NCBI GenBank assembly: GCA_013400975.1
Contig: WBMZ01000217.1
Coordinates: 248,001 to 312,000 of the forward strand
DNA: 64,000 nt
Source: Atrichornis clamosus
Taxonomy: Eukaryota; Chordata; Aves; Passeriformes; Menuridae
Direction: 5' to 3'
The position numbers were made by a program, and so were the translations under genes. The notes under the pieces are model-generated. The model saw only the letters and a program-made list of their open reading frames with translations. It was not told the DNA's origin and searched no databases. This document shows, piece by piece, positions 13,201 to 25,449 of this stretch (positions within the stretch are counted from its first letter, which is position 1; the number at the start of each line of letters is the position of its first letter).

Positions 13201-16200
13201 GAATAGTTTGTTAATTTGGAAATACTAGCACAGCTAACTCAAGCATCAGCCCTAGACATGCTGTACTCTCTGCTGCTAAAACAGGACTTTCCGATAACTT
13301 GTGTTTACTGAAAGACTTGCCGAATGCATCAGCCCCTGGATTTCTCATGGAACCTTGCTAAGAATAGTGAACAGGTCCAGAAGACTGGAGTCACTTGGGG
13401 TCGTTTATCTAACAGTGTTAAACACACCAGGAATGCAGCAAAGCCAGCCGTCGTGCCAGAACCCAGAAGTTCACACAAAGGTAACCAAGAGTCCCCTCAC
13501 CAGCAGGGCAAGCGAGAGGCAGAATGGGGCATTCACAGCACAACAGGCTGCATTTTTAATGTGCTGTGTGGGCACTTTTTCACCCTCAGTGATGGAGAAA
13601 TCAGAGAGATTCCTCAAGGTTCTAGCCCTTTAATGTTTCCTCAGCACTAAAAATGTTCTTTTTAAAAAAACAAAAAAAAAGTACAGCATCCAGACTCAGA
13701 GACATCCAATATGGTATGGGGTAATACATTAGAACTAGAAACTGACTTTGAGAAAACAAGAGCTTGTGTGCAGAACAAGCACAGGGGGATCTCTACCCCA
13801 GTCACGTCTGAGCTGGCAGAAGCAAAGAGCAGGTGCCACTGCAGAAAAGTGACTGCGTGGAATTCACGTCTTGGATCAGTGTAAGGTTTTGGGAAAATTC
13901 ACTCTTTCAGACCCAAACGCACTGACAAAAGAGGCCCATCCTCAGAGACCACCTTTCCAACAAATTCACCACAGAGCACTCAGGTGATTACAAATGAATT
14001 CTCTCAGGAAGGATTAGGTTAAACCTGAATAGTTAAGATAGTTGATCTCACGTAACACAGCAGTAACACTTCCTATCTCTGCCTTGGAAAAATACCTAAG
14101 TTTCTCTAATCACTCCCTGATAGAACTCATTTGAAATAGTAAACAAATCTACCCTCTTCTTTGTGGAACACGTAAGATAAAATGGATTTTCCTTCATCAA
14201 AACATTTTAGAATATAGAGGAGAAAAAGCTGTGTGTGCTAATCAGTAAAAATAAAAATTATCAGATGTAAACCATTGGAACAATACTGAAGTGTCGGGTC
14301 TCAATTTACTTTTGAAATAAGATTCCTGAATTGTGCATCAAGTCACAGGAAACCCCACAGGAAACTTCTGTTGCATTTCAACACCTGTTAAGTGTGTGTG
14401 ACTACTTTTTAAAAGCAGCAGGGACCCTTTCTGATTGTTATAGTGGAAAACTTGTGCTGGAATGGAACAGCAGCTTGAAAACACATTTTTTACACCCAGT
14501 GTTAGCAGAATTAAAGTTTCAAGAAGCTATGGATATAAAGAAGGTTAAAAGAAGCATATTCCTTCATTCCTTCCTTCTCTCTGTTCATGAGCTTGATCTC
14601 GGGACCAAATTCCACCAACTCTGGCAAACATGTCATGCTCAGGTGAGGTGTCCCTGTGACTGCCAGAACAGGAAAAGGCAAGAAACCACTGCCACTAAGT
14701 TTAACAAAACATGCAGGAGCAGAACACAAGTCTTCTGCCTCCAAATCCTTTGTGGTCACTGGTGTTTGGAAGTCACAGCTGACCCAAAGGGAAAGGGAGT
14801 CTGAGGAAAAATGGAGGATATGGCAGAAATGGAAGAATTTGGAGTAGATACTGATTTATCACATCCTGTGAAGAAACCGCTGGACACGTGCTGAGGGTGC
14901 ATAGGAAAGGTTTTTTCGCTATTCCACCACCACCCCAGATTTGTCCTGAAAAGCCTCCAGATAGGGATCATCTTCAAGCACTGGAAATCTAATGAAGGTC
15001 AGAAAAGAAGTCAACTGGCAATGTCAGGGCACCATTCCTGCTTTTTCCCTGTGAAGCATTTGTTCCTTTCCTGCCCCTTTTCTGTTAAAAAAAACCAATA
15101 AAAAACCCCCAAACCAAAACCAAACCAGCACAGCTTCTTTTGTGGTATGACCACAAAAAAAGCCCCCAAACTGAAGCCAACTGATCTTCAAAGGAAGAAA
15201 GAGGAAGAAAGTGCACACAGGAACGGAAGGACATGTTGACTTTTGGATTTATACTTTTAAAATATACAAACACTCAAAGCACACATCATTTGTCCCACTG
15301 ACAGCTCAAACTTTGTCCCTTGTTGTACAAGAAACTGATGAAGTGCAGATGGCAGTTTGTGTATTGGGCTGGCTGCTTCATAAACTGTAATTATGGGGGA
15401 TACAAAATGGATCACCTCATCCATCTGGAATAAAAATGGGATTATCACTCGGCAAGTTTTTTTTTTTCCATATAGGACTGCAAAAATATCTTGCCTGTTG
15501 CTACTCTTTGGCATGGCTGGAGTTTAATAACGAAATAAAAAAGAATTCAGAGTCCAGATTATCTTTTATTTACAGAAGTGATAAATTAACCACTGGGAAG
15601 ATAAAACCTGCCCAAGAAATCATTTCTCCTCACTGACCTCATGCTTAGGCACTCCTTGGAATGAAATCAGCTTTGGAAAAAGTTATCCATAATTGAAAAC
15701 AAATGGTGACCATGCACAAAAAAGATACACCAATAACTGACTTGTAATTTCAAGACAGTTTCTTAAGCTCCATGAAAGCCTGAACCTTTCCTGAACAGGC
15801 AGCCAGAATTTAGTGACATATTCAGCACCACTTGCCAGATTACTGTCATTACACACATCAACCAGTGGATTTGTTTGTTAAAAGAAAAAGTCACAGGAAT
15901 AAAGTGCTCCTTTCAGCTGTGCAAACAAGAAAATAGATCTCACTATAAAGTCCACAGTACATCATACAGAACACATAAAGGGCTGTGGAAACACCCATTA
16001 CTAGGACTCCAATCCTAATAATGAGATGACATTTGGCTCTGTGATACACATTCAATCAATGCCTAAGGTTACTCAGCATTTCTGTACTCATATTCAGGAG
16101 GCACTGCAGGGATAAACAAGAAATAGTGATAAAACTACACCCCTAAAGATTATTTGGTGATGTCCCTGCTGTTGGGGGAGGGAGGGGAACCACACGGAGA

Positions 16201-17230
16201 GTAAAGGCACCTTATGCTTTGACAAAGATGCCGATTAGAAAGTTTGCAAATAAAAACTTGCACCATGGATTACAAATGGAAGATGATCTGATTTCTTCTG
16301 CAACTTCTGATGAGCACCTTGCTAGTACCAAAAACCCTCAAAACCACTTAGAGCATTAGAAAACAACTTATTTTGCACAAATGTGGCAAACAAAAAAAAT
16401 AATTAAAAACCCACTGGAAAGAAATCTCCCAGAGCATCTCAATCCAATTTCCAACTGAGACTCATTTACCCCTATCCCATTATTATTTCTAGGTTCATGA
16501 TCACCCATTGCCTTCCACATCATGGTAGAACAAGTGAATAAATTCTGTAGTTCTGCTTTGGCAGTGCTTTGCACCCATTGTGGATGACTACTGAGTTGAA
16601 TAGCAACACAGAGTTTGGCTCAAGAAATTCTTACATAGCTGAAATGTTTGCCAAAACCCCCCACAAACGAATGTTTACTCACCATCAAATCAAGAACTGG
16701 GCCTGCAGGCAGAGTGAAGGGGCTGGGTACAAAACCTCCCTCTTGCCACCTTCTCCTTGCGAGTCCTTGCCACAGGAATAGTGAGATTTAAGTCTAGATC
16801 AAGGGATTGCCTTTGCATCAGACTTACCTGCCATGAATATACTCACATGTTTTTAGCCTTCATCATGGTGTAGAAACTGGGCAGGATGACCCAGCTGCAC
16901 ACAATGTACTGAGCCCTTCCCGAAACCGCCAAGAGCCCAAGACTGTAACCATGAGCACACCAGAAACTTGGCAATGGAATCCCCAGAAAGCCACAGGGAG
17001 GGTGGTGAGAAACTGGCCACTTTCCAGGCAGCTGCTGAATGAGGCAACGAGAGCACCTACCAGACGATTTGGGATGGGGGCAGGCTCAGGGTCTGCAGTT
17101 CCTGGGTTAGGTGTGGGGCACAGCTGATCCACCGCCGTGTTCTTCCTCACCCAGACACACAGGACAGTTTTTGAGGTGTCAGCTTGAATTTCAGGCTTCA
17201 AGCATGAGCAAGAGAGCCACTGTATGTCAG

Positions 17231-17395
17231 AGAATCATGGAATCCTTTACGTTGGAAAAGATCCCCACGATCAGGTCAAACCATTAAACCAGCAATGCCT
17301 TGTTCATCACTGAAGCATTTCCCCAGGTGCCACATCCATGTTTTTTGAACACCTGCAGGGATGGTGACTCACCCCCCTCCCTGGGCACACAGCAG
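17231..17395 (-). mobile_element. CR1 LINE 3'-end fragment
   Basis: Starting AGAATCATGGAATCC and continuing GTTGGAAAAGATCC, then GTGCCACATCCATG, TTTGAACACCTGCAGGGATG and CTCCCTGGGCA, this is the reverse complement of the CR1 3' terminal region. It is diverged, and its far boundary is approximate. Confidence 0.9.
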
Positions 17396-20185
17396 CTGTG
17401 TGCTCACTGCATCATCCTGCACTGCTCGGGCACTGCTGCAAACCAACTCTTTCCTCCTGGGAACAGAACCACGTCCCACCACCTTTCCCTTACTGCAGGA
17501 TAAAGGTTATGGAGGTGATTACTACAAAAGTCCATGCACAGCAAAGTTTTGGAGCATCAAAAGCCACTGGAGACCTCACACCACTGAAGAAATACAGTAG
17601 AAAGCAAATCAACTACCACCACTTTTTGGAAACAGGGGTTTTTTTAGAGAAGTTCTACCAATACTACTGGTCAATTCTAAGGGGAACTGCAGCTCTGAGT
17701 TTAGGAAGTTTGCTTTAATGAGTACAAGGTTACTCATTTTACGAACAAAAAATTCATTTTCCTGTGAAAGGATGACTCAGATACAAAAGAAACCATAGTC
17801 CTGATTCCAGCAGTGTTTTTCATCTCCTAAAGTGGATACTAATCTGAAAGGCTTTGCAATTTACAGGAACATAAAAGTTGTTTGGTTTGGGTCTGTTTGG
17901 TTTTGCTTCATGCTGAAATTGCTCAGTTGTTTACTTGGGAAGAGGAAAAAAACCCCCCAAACATCAATAATCGGATTACCTAAACAATTAAATTTGATAT
18001 GCACCTTACCTGGACAAAAAATTCCATACACATACTTCCTGCCATGCCCCTTTAGGAAAATGATCAAGTGGTCAAAAGTGCATCACTGTCACAGAAAAGG
18101 TCATTAGAGAAGAAAGTGCCCAAGCACAATTACCCAGCCACATTTTATAAAGTGTGACGATGTTCAATCTTTTCAGTACTTGGATAACAGAACACTTCTT
18201 TCAAGTATTTTTAGTCTCACTAGTCAGTCTTATTAAAAGATAAAGCAGATTCTATTCTCTGCAGTAACTGAGATATAAAGCCCAACCAGTAAAGCAGTGA
18301 GGAGCTGCTGTACCACCCTGTACCAACAAACAAACTGCACTAGGCTGGTTGAGAAAAGCAACTGAACACCTGAAGCAATCTCAGAACCAAGTGATGTACT
18401 AATTTCTGCTCCAAGTGTGGTAGGCTGCTGCCACCTTTTGGTTCCAGACTGTTAGGAAAAGAAATTTGATCCTAAAGCACACACAATGGGAATGTAGTGT
18501 CATGTGTGGGATCTGAGCACCCTGGAGAACAGTGGGGTGAGACAGGAACATCGTTTGGACTTTCCGCAAACTGCCCAGTGAGTGGCTGCATGTTTTGATA
18601 TTTACTTACTGTCTTTGGGCTTAAAATACCTTCAAATCCTTCACTGCTGAAATCAGCTCCCATTGCAACGCATGTAAGGGTTACTAAATGATGAAAAACG
18701 TCCTGAGATTAAAATTAACAAATATCTTAGCCAAGAAGAAAAAAAAAAAAAAGGAAGAGGAGTCCAAGGAGATAAATGCATCAGGAACTACTATGAGCAG
18801 TTTGTGCAGCTTGTAGCGATTATCCAGACGAGGCATCAGCCAAGATGAAGCTTTTGTTTGTACCTTTATTCCACAGTAATTCACTCCTGCACAACAAGAA
18901 AGTTAAGACAGAGGCCACCTTTTACCCCAAAACCAGCTCTTTGAAATGTTCACAACACACATGCAACATTTACCTGCATCTGGGCATTTTAAAAGCTATT
19001 AGTAACTAGGCAAAGAGAAGTAAAACATACAAAAAACTACCACCACCATGGATCTGACCTATAGAGCCTACAGCTCCCAAGACTGTGTATGATGTGTGAG
19101 CAAGCAAATCCATCCAGTTCTACCCAGGAGTGTCTTTCCAGGCTCTGAGCTCTGGCTGTAACATAAACCTTCAGTCTCCAAATCAATGGCAAACTCTCAA
19201 CAACTGTAGAGGGAACAGCTACAACAGGAGAGCACAGGATTATTAAAGACCCTTCCGCTCTATGACGCTCCTTTCTCGAGGCCATACAACCTAATAAAAT
19301 ATTACTTGAATCAGGCAGCACAGGTGTCTGGTCAGTGAGGACACGGAATTCACAATGACTGCAAAGCACAGTGAAAAGGCAGCAACACCACATGACAGCT
19401 CCAAGAATGGAGGCAGCAGAAAAATGTTCAGAAGTAATTACACATGAACTTGCTCACTGTCAGCAGAATGTCTCCTGACATCCTTTTCTGCTCTCCTACC
19501 TCCCCACTTGTTTAAAAAGAAAGAATCCAGCTGCAGGCAACTGCTAATTAAATACTTGGGCTTGCAGCTACAGCTGCTGTACGCACACATCTGCTCTGCA
19601 ATAAACAGTTTTAAGTGTAATCGACTTATTTTCCATGCTCTAGGAGAGAGTATTCATGACATGAAGAAAGAAAAAGCAAGCAGGGTCCAAGCCCCTGCCT
19701 CATATTCACTAGAAAATTAAAGCTGCAAAGTGTTTGAAATTTAAATTGTTTAAAATGCTTTTATTGCTTAAGGGCAGGCTTTAATCTCACATTCCAAGGC
19801 TTTGCTCCCAAAACAATGTATTTACTAATTTTTTGGCCTTGAAATTATGTAAATCCAAACATATATTTCAGTGCCTAGACACGTTTCAGTGGCTCATGTG
19901 GAGCATTTTGGCTTAACTGACTCATGAGCAACATCGTGTTCCATTCCCCCTGATTTCCCAATCTGGGTTTCAGACAACACACTTGAACAGAGGTAGACAG
20001 GTCCAACACCCTCCTGAAGTCACGGAGGCACTGGTCGGGCTCCACATGTCTGCACAAATCCCACTGAGCCACACGAGCTTACACAAAATGTGCATGGAGA
20101 AACAAGCCAAAAACCAGGAATGAGCAGTGACATTGAGAAAAGGGAGACCTCAGAGTTTGGACAGGGGCACTGACTTCCAGTACTG
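17396..20185. other. Gene-free flank, CR1 to LTR
   Basis: AT-rich unique-looking sequence with short low-complexity A and T runs (for example near 18737). No gene, RNA or recognised repeat. Confidence 0.65.
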
Positions 20186-20380
20186 TGTCCTGCTTTCAGC
20201 TGGGATGCAGTTAATTCTCGTTCCAGCAGCTGGTACAGTGCTGGTTTGGATATAGGATGACAACTGTGTGTGGTTACACACTGATCTTTTACCTTTTGCT
20301 GAGCGGTGCTTACACAAAGTCAAGGATTTTCCAGCTTCTCATGATCAGGGCAGCTGAGACAACTGACCAAAGGGATATTC
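20186..20380 (+). mobile_element. Endogenous retrovirus LTR fragment (passerine ERVL-like)
   Basis: The sequence reads TTTCAGCTGGGATGCAGTTA, then CAGCAGCTGGTACAGTGCTG, GGATATAGGATGACAAC, AGTCAAGGATTTTCCAGCTT and GACCAAAGGGATATTC. I recognise these blocks in this order from LTRs common in songbird genomes. The copy is internally deleted and ends before the promoter part. No internal viral genes or second LTR are seen nearby, so it is a solo or truncated remnant. Family assignment is from memory. Confidence 0.72.
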
Positions 20381-22799
20381 TTTTATCACTTATCGAAGTC
20401 TCAAAGTTGATCTTTTTCTCAAAGTCTCACCCTTGCTTCCCTTAGTTAGTGAGAGGGGTTACTGGCTGTCTCAAAGCAGAGGCAGTTCTTCACAGTAAAT
20501 ACATGTGGGGATCTCTCATCCTCCACTACAAACACAGGCAAAACACCAAGACAAAAGGATATTAAAATGTGACAATCCTTTTGAACAGCATCCAACAAAC
20601 AGTACTCAAACCTCCTGAGTGCAAGCCAACCCAAGGGGATGCATTCAGCAATTATCTCTCATTTGGGATGAAATAAACAGATTTATCCTGTTATTTAGTA
20701 TTTGTAACTTTACTACTGAGGAGGATTTACAAAAGTTCAAAGGGCCATTTTCAGAATTAGTAAAAACAAATAATGTAGCATCAATCACAGTGTATTAACC
20801 TTCACAAACAACTGCAGGACTTGAATTTATCTGTAACTGGCTGACCACCAACAGCCCACTTTTTGTATGCAATCAGCACAATTTTATTTTCTTTACTCTG
20901 CAACTACATTTCCTTACTCTGCTGTAAGTTACACTGCAATATCAAACACATCTTGACTTTAACTCTTCTCTAGGTAACAGTCAGAGATAAGTCCACAGAT
21001 GTATGTGGGAGAGAAGGGGAAAATGAACAACTTGATGAATAGCTGACAGCAAAACAGCACTGGACCAAAACATCGCTCTTTTTTTTGCCTTAATATGGGA
21101 AAAGAAAAAATTAAAAAATTAAGCATAGAGTTTTTGAAGAGATCTCTAAATCACAGTTCCTTCCAGTAAATTCACAGCCTGTGTCTCCTAGAACCACAGT
21201 TCTGCTTTAAACACAAAACATTTCAGGTTTTCCCCCCTCTGGGAAACAATCTGAGATTTGACAGCGTATCTAAATCTGCTTGTTTGTTCTGGTTTGTCAG
21301 CTGTATTCAAGGAAACGTGACAGAGTAGAAGGCTGAAGAACCTTAAATCTTCCTGGAATATGAGGTTTTACTTTTGGTCAGATTTTAGGTTCACCCTTGC
21401 TTAGGAAAAAAAATTACAAGAGATTACAACAGTGAAGAGCTTCAGCACTGTAAAAATTCTTCTCAAATACACTTTGAGAGTCACCTCTTTACACCTGATT
21501 CTTCTTACTACAAACGTGATTCACCTCTAGTATTTACACCTGATTCTTCTTACTACAAACAGAAGGGGACTACAGCTGTAGCAAGGTGAGTATTCATTCT
21601 TTTAGTCTCAATTTGGATTACATAAATACAAGCACACCGAATTTTTTTAAAAGGTCCTCGATGAAAAGGCAGGAACAAATGGATATTCTTCGTATTTTAC
21701 TCTATTTTTTCTATCCTCTTGCTCAAAACAATAGTGCAGGTGGGGCTTCCCTCCCACCCCCCAAAATGTAATACAGAAATTTTAATTAGAAGTTGATGTA
21801 ACAGAGTTTACCAGAATATTCTTTGACTGGAATAAGCAAACACCAGTGGCTGAAAGAAACCACAGATTCAGCTGCTTTTTTAAAAGCCAACTTTCCTGTC
21901 ACATCATTTTCTTTTACTGTTGTACTTGTCATACATTAATGTGACAAGACAAATACTTAGGATAGGTTCATTCACAAATGTAAAATGTCAAGGCAAGAAA
22001 GCATTAAGTGAGAATAAATCATCCATTTCAGGCTGAAGTATGAAATAAGACCAGTTTTCTGCAGCAAGCATTCATACACTGCACTGAAAAGCTGAAAGGA
22101 ATAAAAATCAACCACTTAAATTTTTATTATTAAAAACAATGCATATTTGAACATAATAATGTTTATTCCCACATGAAGCTAGTCCAGAATTAATGTGCAA
22201 TTCAAATTGAAATTACTGATATAATTAATTAATGGATTACTTAAGAAAAATGCAGTGCAACCTATTGCACAATTTGGCCAAAATCTGAAAGATTCAGAGT
22301 CATTTGAGAAAATTATATGTAATGTAAGTATTAGGAAAGAACTGATCTGTTAACAGATCTCTTTAAACAGATTACTGAAGTGTTTTAGCAAAGCACAAAT
22401 CAGCTGGGTGCTATGCCCAAATGTCAGGAAGTTTTCCCAGATGAGAACTTCCATCCACTTAAATAAAAGGCAGGGATGGTCTTAGATCCCAAAAGAGAAT
22501 TCCCCACTCAAAAGTCCTGTTATTTAGATTAAGAAAACTGTAAAATTCAAGCCAACACATTCCAAAAAACCTGGTGATTTTGAACACAGGTATTTGTGTA
22601 CACTGTAACTCCTGAAAAGCCTGACTCGCAAAGAGCTGACATTTCTCTACAAAGAAAATAAACACTCTGGCTGGGAGGGAATGCAATCTGTAGATACTTA
22701 AAAACCTATTTTTAAAAAGATCTTTTTGAGAAAGACCTTTAAATGTTACATCCCAAACATTCCGAAACAGAGAGGCCAATTATTTCATAAACACTTCTC
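20381..22799. other. Gene-free flank just beyond AEBP2
   Basis: AT-rich sequence with the 45-bp-period direct repeat at 21488-21560. AATAAA hexamers on the minus strand at 22123-22128 and 22162-22167 leave open that a long AEBP2 3' UTR reaches into this part. Confidence 0.55.
21488..21560. repeat. 28-bp direct repeat with 45-bp period
   Basis: TTTACACCTGATTCTTCTTA followed by CTACAAAC occurs at 21488-21515 and again at 21533-21560, with a 17-bp spacer. It is a local duplication in the gene-free region beyond AEBP2. Confidence 0.93.
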
Positions 22800-23544
22800 A
22801 AGAGTAAGATTCCTTTCAGAACAAAGTGATCAATGCCCCCCAGGATGCTGTGCCCGTTCCATGTACCTGGTATTCCAACGGAAGTGAAATCCACACAGAA
22901 ACACAGGAGAGCTTTAGAGACGCAGGACTCACTGGAAACAAAACACCACTAAGCAATTCCAAACAACTTTCAAGCTTAAAACAGTTTTAGCAGCTTGCTT
23001 TGATAACTTCAAGGTAAACAGCAGCCAGAAGTCCACTTACCTTCTGACTGTTATGGAAAGCTTAATTAGTTGCAATGTATCCGTTTCTTCACAGATGTTT
23101 TGTGTTTAAACTGATTTTTGCTTCCAAAGCAGAATTATGTACCATAAGGACAACAAGTAAGAGTCTTCTCTAACCCAAGAAGAGTCACATGACTTGAATC
23201 CATGAATTCCCCATTCTATAGAGGTATGTGTGTTACAAGTTACAAATAGTGTCATTTTTATATTTGTCTTTGAAAACTTCATTGAAATATTACGATTTTG
23301 AAGCTTATGAGGTTTGTTTGCTTTGTTTTATTAGAAAAAATACTCAGGCAAGGTCTACAATCATCTGTCCATTATAAATGACTTACAAGAAACTCATGAA
23401 GCAATAAAATTAAAAAAATACAAATACAAACTATATCTGAAACACTTCTATTTGGCAATTTTATAACAAATTCAAAAAAAAAAGAAACAAAGATTACGGA
23501 TTACTTTATAGGTACAGAAAAAGCAGTAGGTGAAGTGCTCAAGC

Positions 23545-23560
23545 AAAAAAAAAAAAAAAA
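23545..23560. repeat. Poly(A) tract in AEBP2 downstream region
   Basis: A 16-base A run (U-rich on the AEBP2 transcript strand). It is not adjacent to a recognisable retrocopy. Confidence 0.9.
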
Positions 23561-25359
23561 CCAAAACACTGCATTTTTTTCCAAAAATAAAGTCACGTCA
23601 CTACTGATTTTATGAATAATACCCTTATTAAACAACCATTCCAGAACATCTTATATTAGTGGTGCTTTTAATCTGCACTTCATCTCGTTGATAAGATTAT
23701 TTTTTTTTGTGTATATAAGTAACATTTTTAACCCACTGGAGCTAAGCAAGACTCGTGTCAGTACCAATGCAGGATGCATTTGTATTACATCAGGGTATGC
23801 TCACTTCTGCAACCAAGGGGTTACTTTAAGTTTTAATCTATTTAATAAAAATTTAGTGTAAAAACTGCTGGTTATTAGTTTCACTGTAGTAAATTCCTCC
23901 CCAATAAGGAGGACTAACTCTGCAGTTTGACTGCATATATCCATACAAATTTTACATATTAGTTCCTTCCAACAGTAAGGAAAAAACTAATTTTGTGTTC
24001 ACTATTAGAAAGGAGTGCCATGAATTAATTATGGGTACTATTCATCCCTCTAAGATTTCTGGGAAGGATGTTCAATGTATTTTTGTTCTTACAACAGATA
24101 CTAACAGTAGTATATAGTCCCTTAGGTATGTAAAAGAAGGTTTGTTTTTTTTTACTGTTAAGGAAGGTGCTTTTTTTAAACAATTCTTCTGGCAGCACTA
24201 GTGAATTACAATATCCTTCAATATTATTTCTACCGTAATATATACATTTTAACTTTCATGCCTCTAGAAAAACATCTACAGTACATTTCATAATATAAAA
24301 ATATATTACAAATCTGCTGGAAATATTTACAAGCAATGTCCTATTCTCTATATGCAACATTTTTGTCTCCATACAAAGACTAACAGGTTAGACGCATCTC
24401 TATTTGTCAGTTAAAAAAAATCCACAGCTTCTTGCTTATTAAGCAAGAAAATGATTTTAACTTTCCTTTTCAAAGCCAACTTTGGTGCATAAAGGATTGA
24501 ATTTCTAGATTTATTTTTTTTTAAAAATACCATTTTCTTTACATCTAGAAAACATCAGGCCAAATAAAGTATACTTTACAAGTGAACGGGGATCCTAAAG
24601 GGTCGAAAAAGCAAAAGAAATCACCAGTAACACTAACTGCTCACGGAGAGGTTTTTCCAAACCCGTCCATGGATACGGATCACATCAAAGCAGATCTGAT
24701 TAACATCCTATACTACTCCTGAAAAGGGGGGTCAGACATACTGCAACACTCTCAACATCTTTAAACCGTACTATATGTATTCAGAGTTGACTGGAAAAGA
24801 CAAGCATTCCATCAACATTGGTTTCAACATCATAATCCAACATATTTTAGGGATCTGCAAAAGGACACAAGATTACAAATGACGAATGATTACTACCCAC
24901 CATACTCAAAGGGCAACAGGATAATCCCTTGGTAGCTGTTCTATTGTCTGGCATGTGTTAGGTTCAGTTAACAGGGACAGGAAGCCCAACAGCTCATTAA
25001 CAGTTCTCCTGGGAATTGTGAGGAAATGGTGATGGTTACTTTTTCTTTTCATCAAATATAGACTACTGTATTCACTAAAGAAAAAAGCAGCTTCAAGAAG
25101 CAAGCATGCAAAGCCTTTTAGTTGTTCCACTAAGTTGCCAGAAGAGTGTTTGCTCAGTCTCCCACTGTACCATTCCATGAAAATGTGGATATACAGTAAT
25201 ATATTAATATATTCCACGGAAGCATCGACTTCATTCACAGAATGTTTACACTAAGCATAAATATTTATCTAACAAAACAAAAAAAAACCCAAACAAAACA
25301 AAACAAAAGAAAAAGAAAGGAAAAAAAAAAAAAAGGATGGGATTGGACTAATGTGCAAC

Positions 25360-25365
25360 TTTATT
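25360..25365 (-). promoter_or_regulatory. AEBP2: Candidate proximal poly(A) signal of AEBP2
   Basis: AATAAA lies on the minus strand about 55 bases after the stop codon. It is followed within 30 bases by a long U-rich run (25321-25334 read on the minus strand), the arrangement expected of hexamer plus downstream element. Use of this site would give a very short 3' UTR. The U-run could equally be a simple repeat, so usage is uncertain. Confidence 0.4.
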
Positions 25366-25418
25366 TCTAAATCCATTGTCAGTGACTAAGACTGCAGGTG
25401 TCCCCACTTGCTTGGCTT

Positions 25419-25449
25419 TTACCTCTTCAACCTCTTCTGGGGCATTGTT
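25419..25449 (-). CDS. AEBP2: AEBP2 terminal coding exon 8 and stop codon
   Basis: This exon completes Arg270 and adds TMPQKRLKR (271-279) before TAA. It matches the C-terminus of the canonical mammalian AEBP2 long form. The acceptor is CTTCTTTTACAG, a strong site. Only 31 coding bases lie here, and the rest of the exon is 3' UTR extending to lower coordinates. The basic tail just follows the C2B domain. It is too short for ordinary open-reading-frame scans and was found by following the phase out of exon 7 and the family C-terminus. Confidence 0.95.

Larger units (their letters stand above)
5527..17230. other. Gene-free flank between CR1 fragments
   Basis: No coding gene or RNA gene is recognisable. 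It contains the hairpin at 8239-8263, CA microsatellites near 6285 and 13048, and the poly(T) at 10188. Some stretches (about 9230-9560 and 12800-13080) are less AT-rich and might be old repeats, but I could not match a family. Confidence 0.65.
22800..25418 (-). other. AEBP2: Probable AEBP2 3' UTR region (extent uncertain)
   Basis: This stretch follows the stop codon, is AT-rich, and has no convincing coding frame. Further AATAAA hexamers on the minus strand occur at 24510-24515 and 23327-23332. Two perfect Pumilio-type elements are present in the sense orientation: UGUAUAUA at 24239-24246 and UGUAAAUA at 24324-24331. Vertebrate AEBP2 transcripts commonly have longer 3' UTRs than the proximal signal would give, which favours extension into this region. 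The true cleavage site cannot be set from sequence alone, and the low-coordinate boundary given here is arbitrary. Confidence 0.4.

Noticed and set aside
14780..14805. CAGCTGACCCAAAGGGAAAGG resembling an LTR motif
   Set aside because: Only this short block resembles it; the neighbouring sequence does not follow the LTR order seen at 20186-20380.
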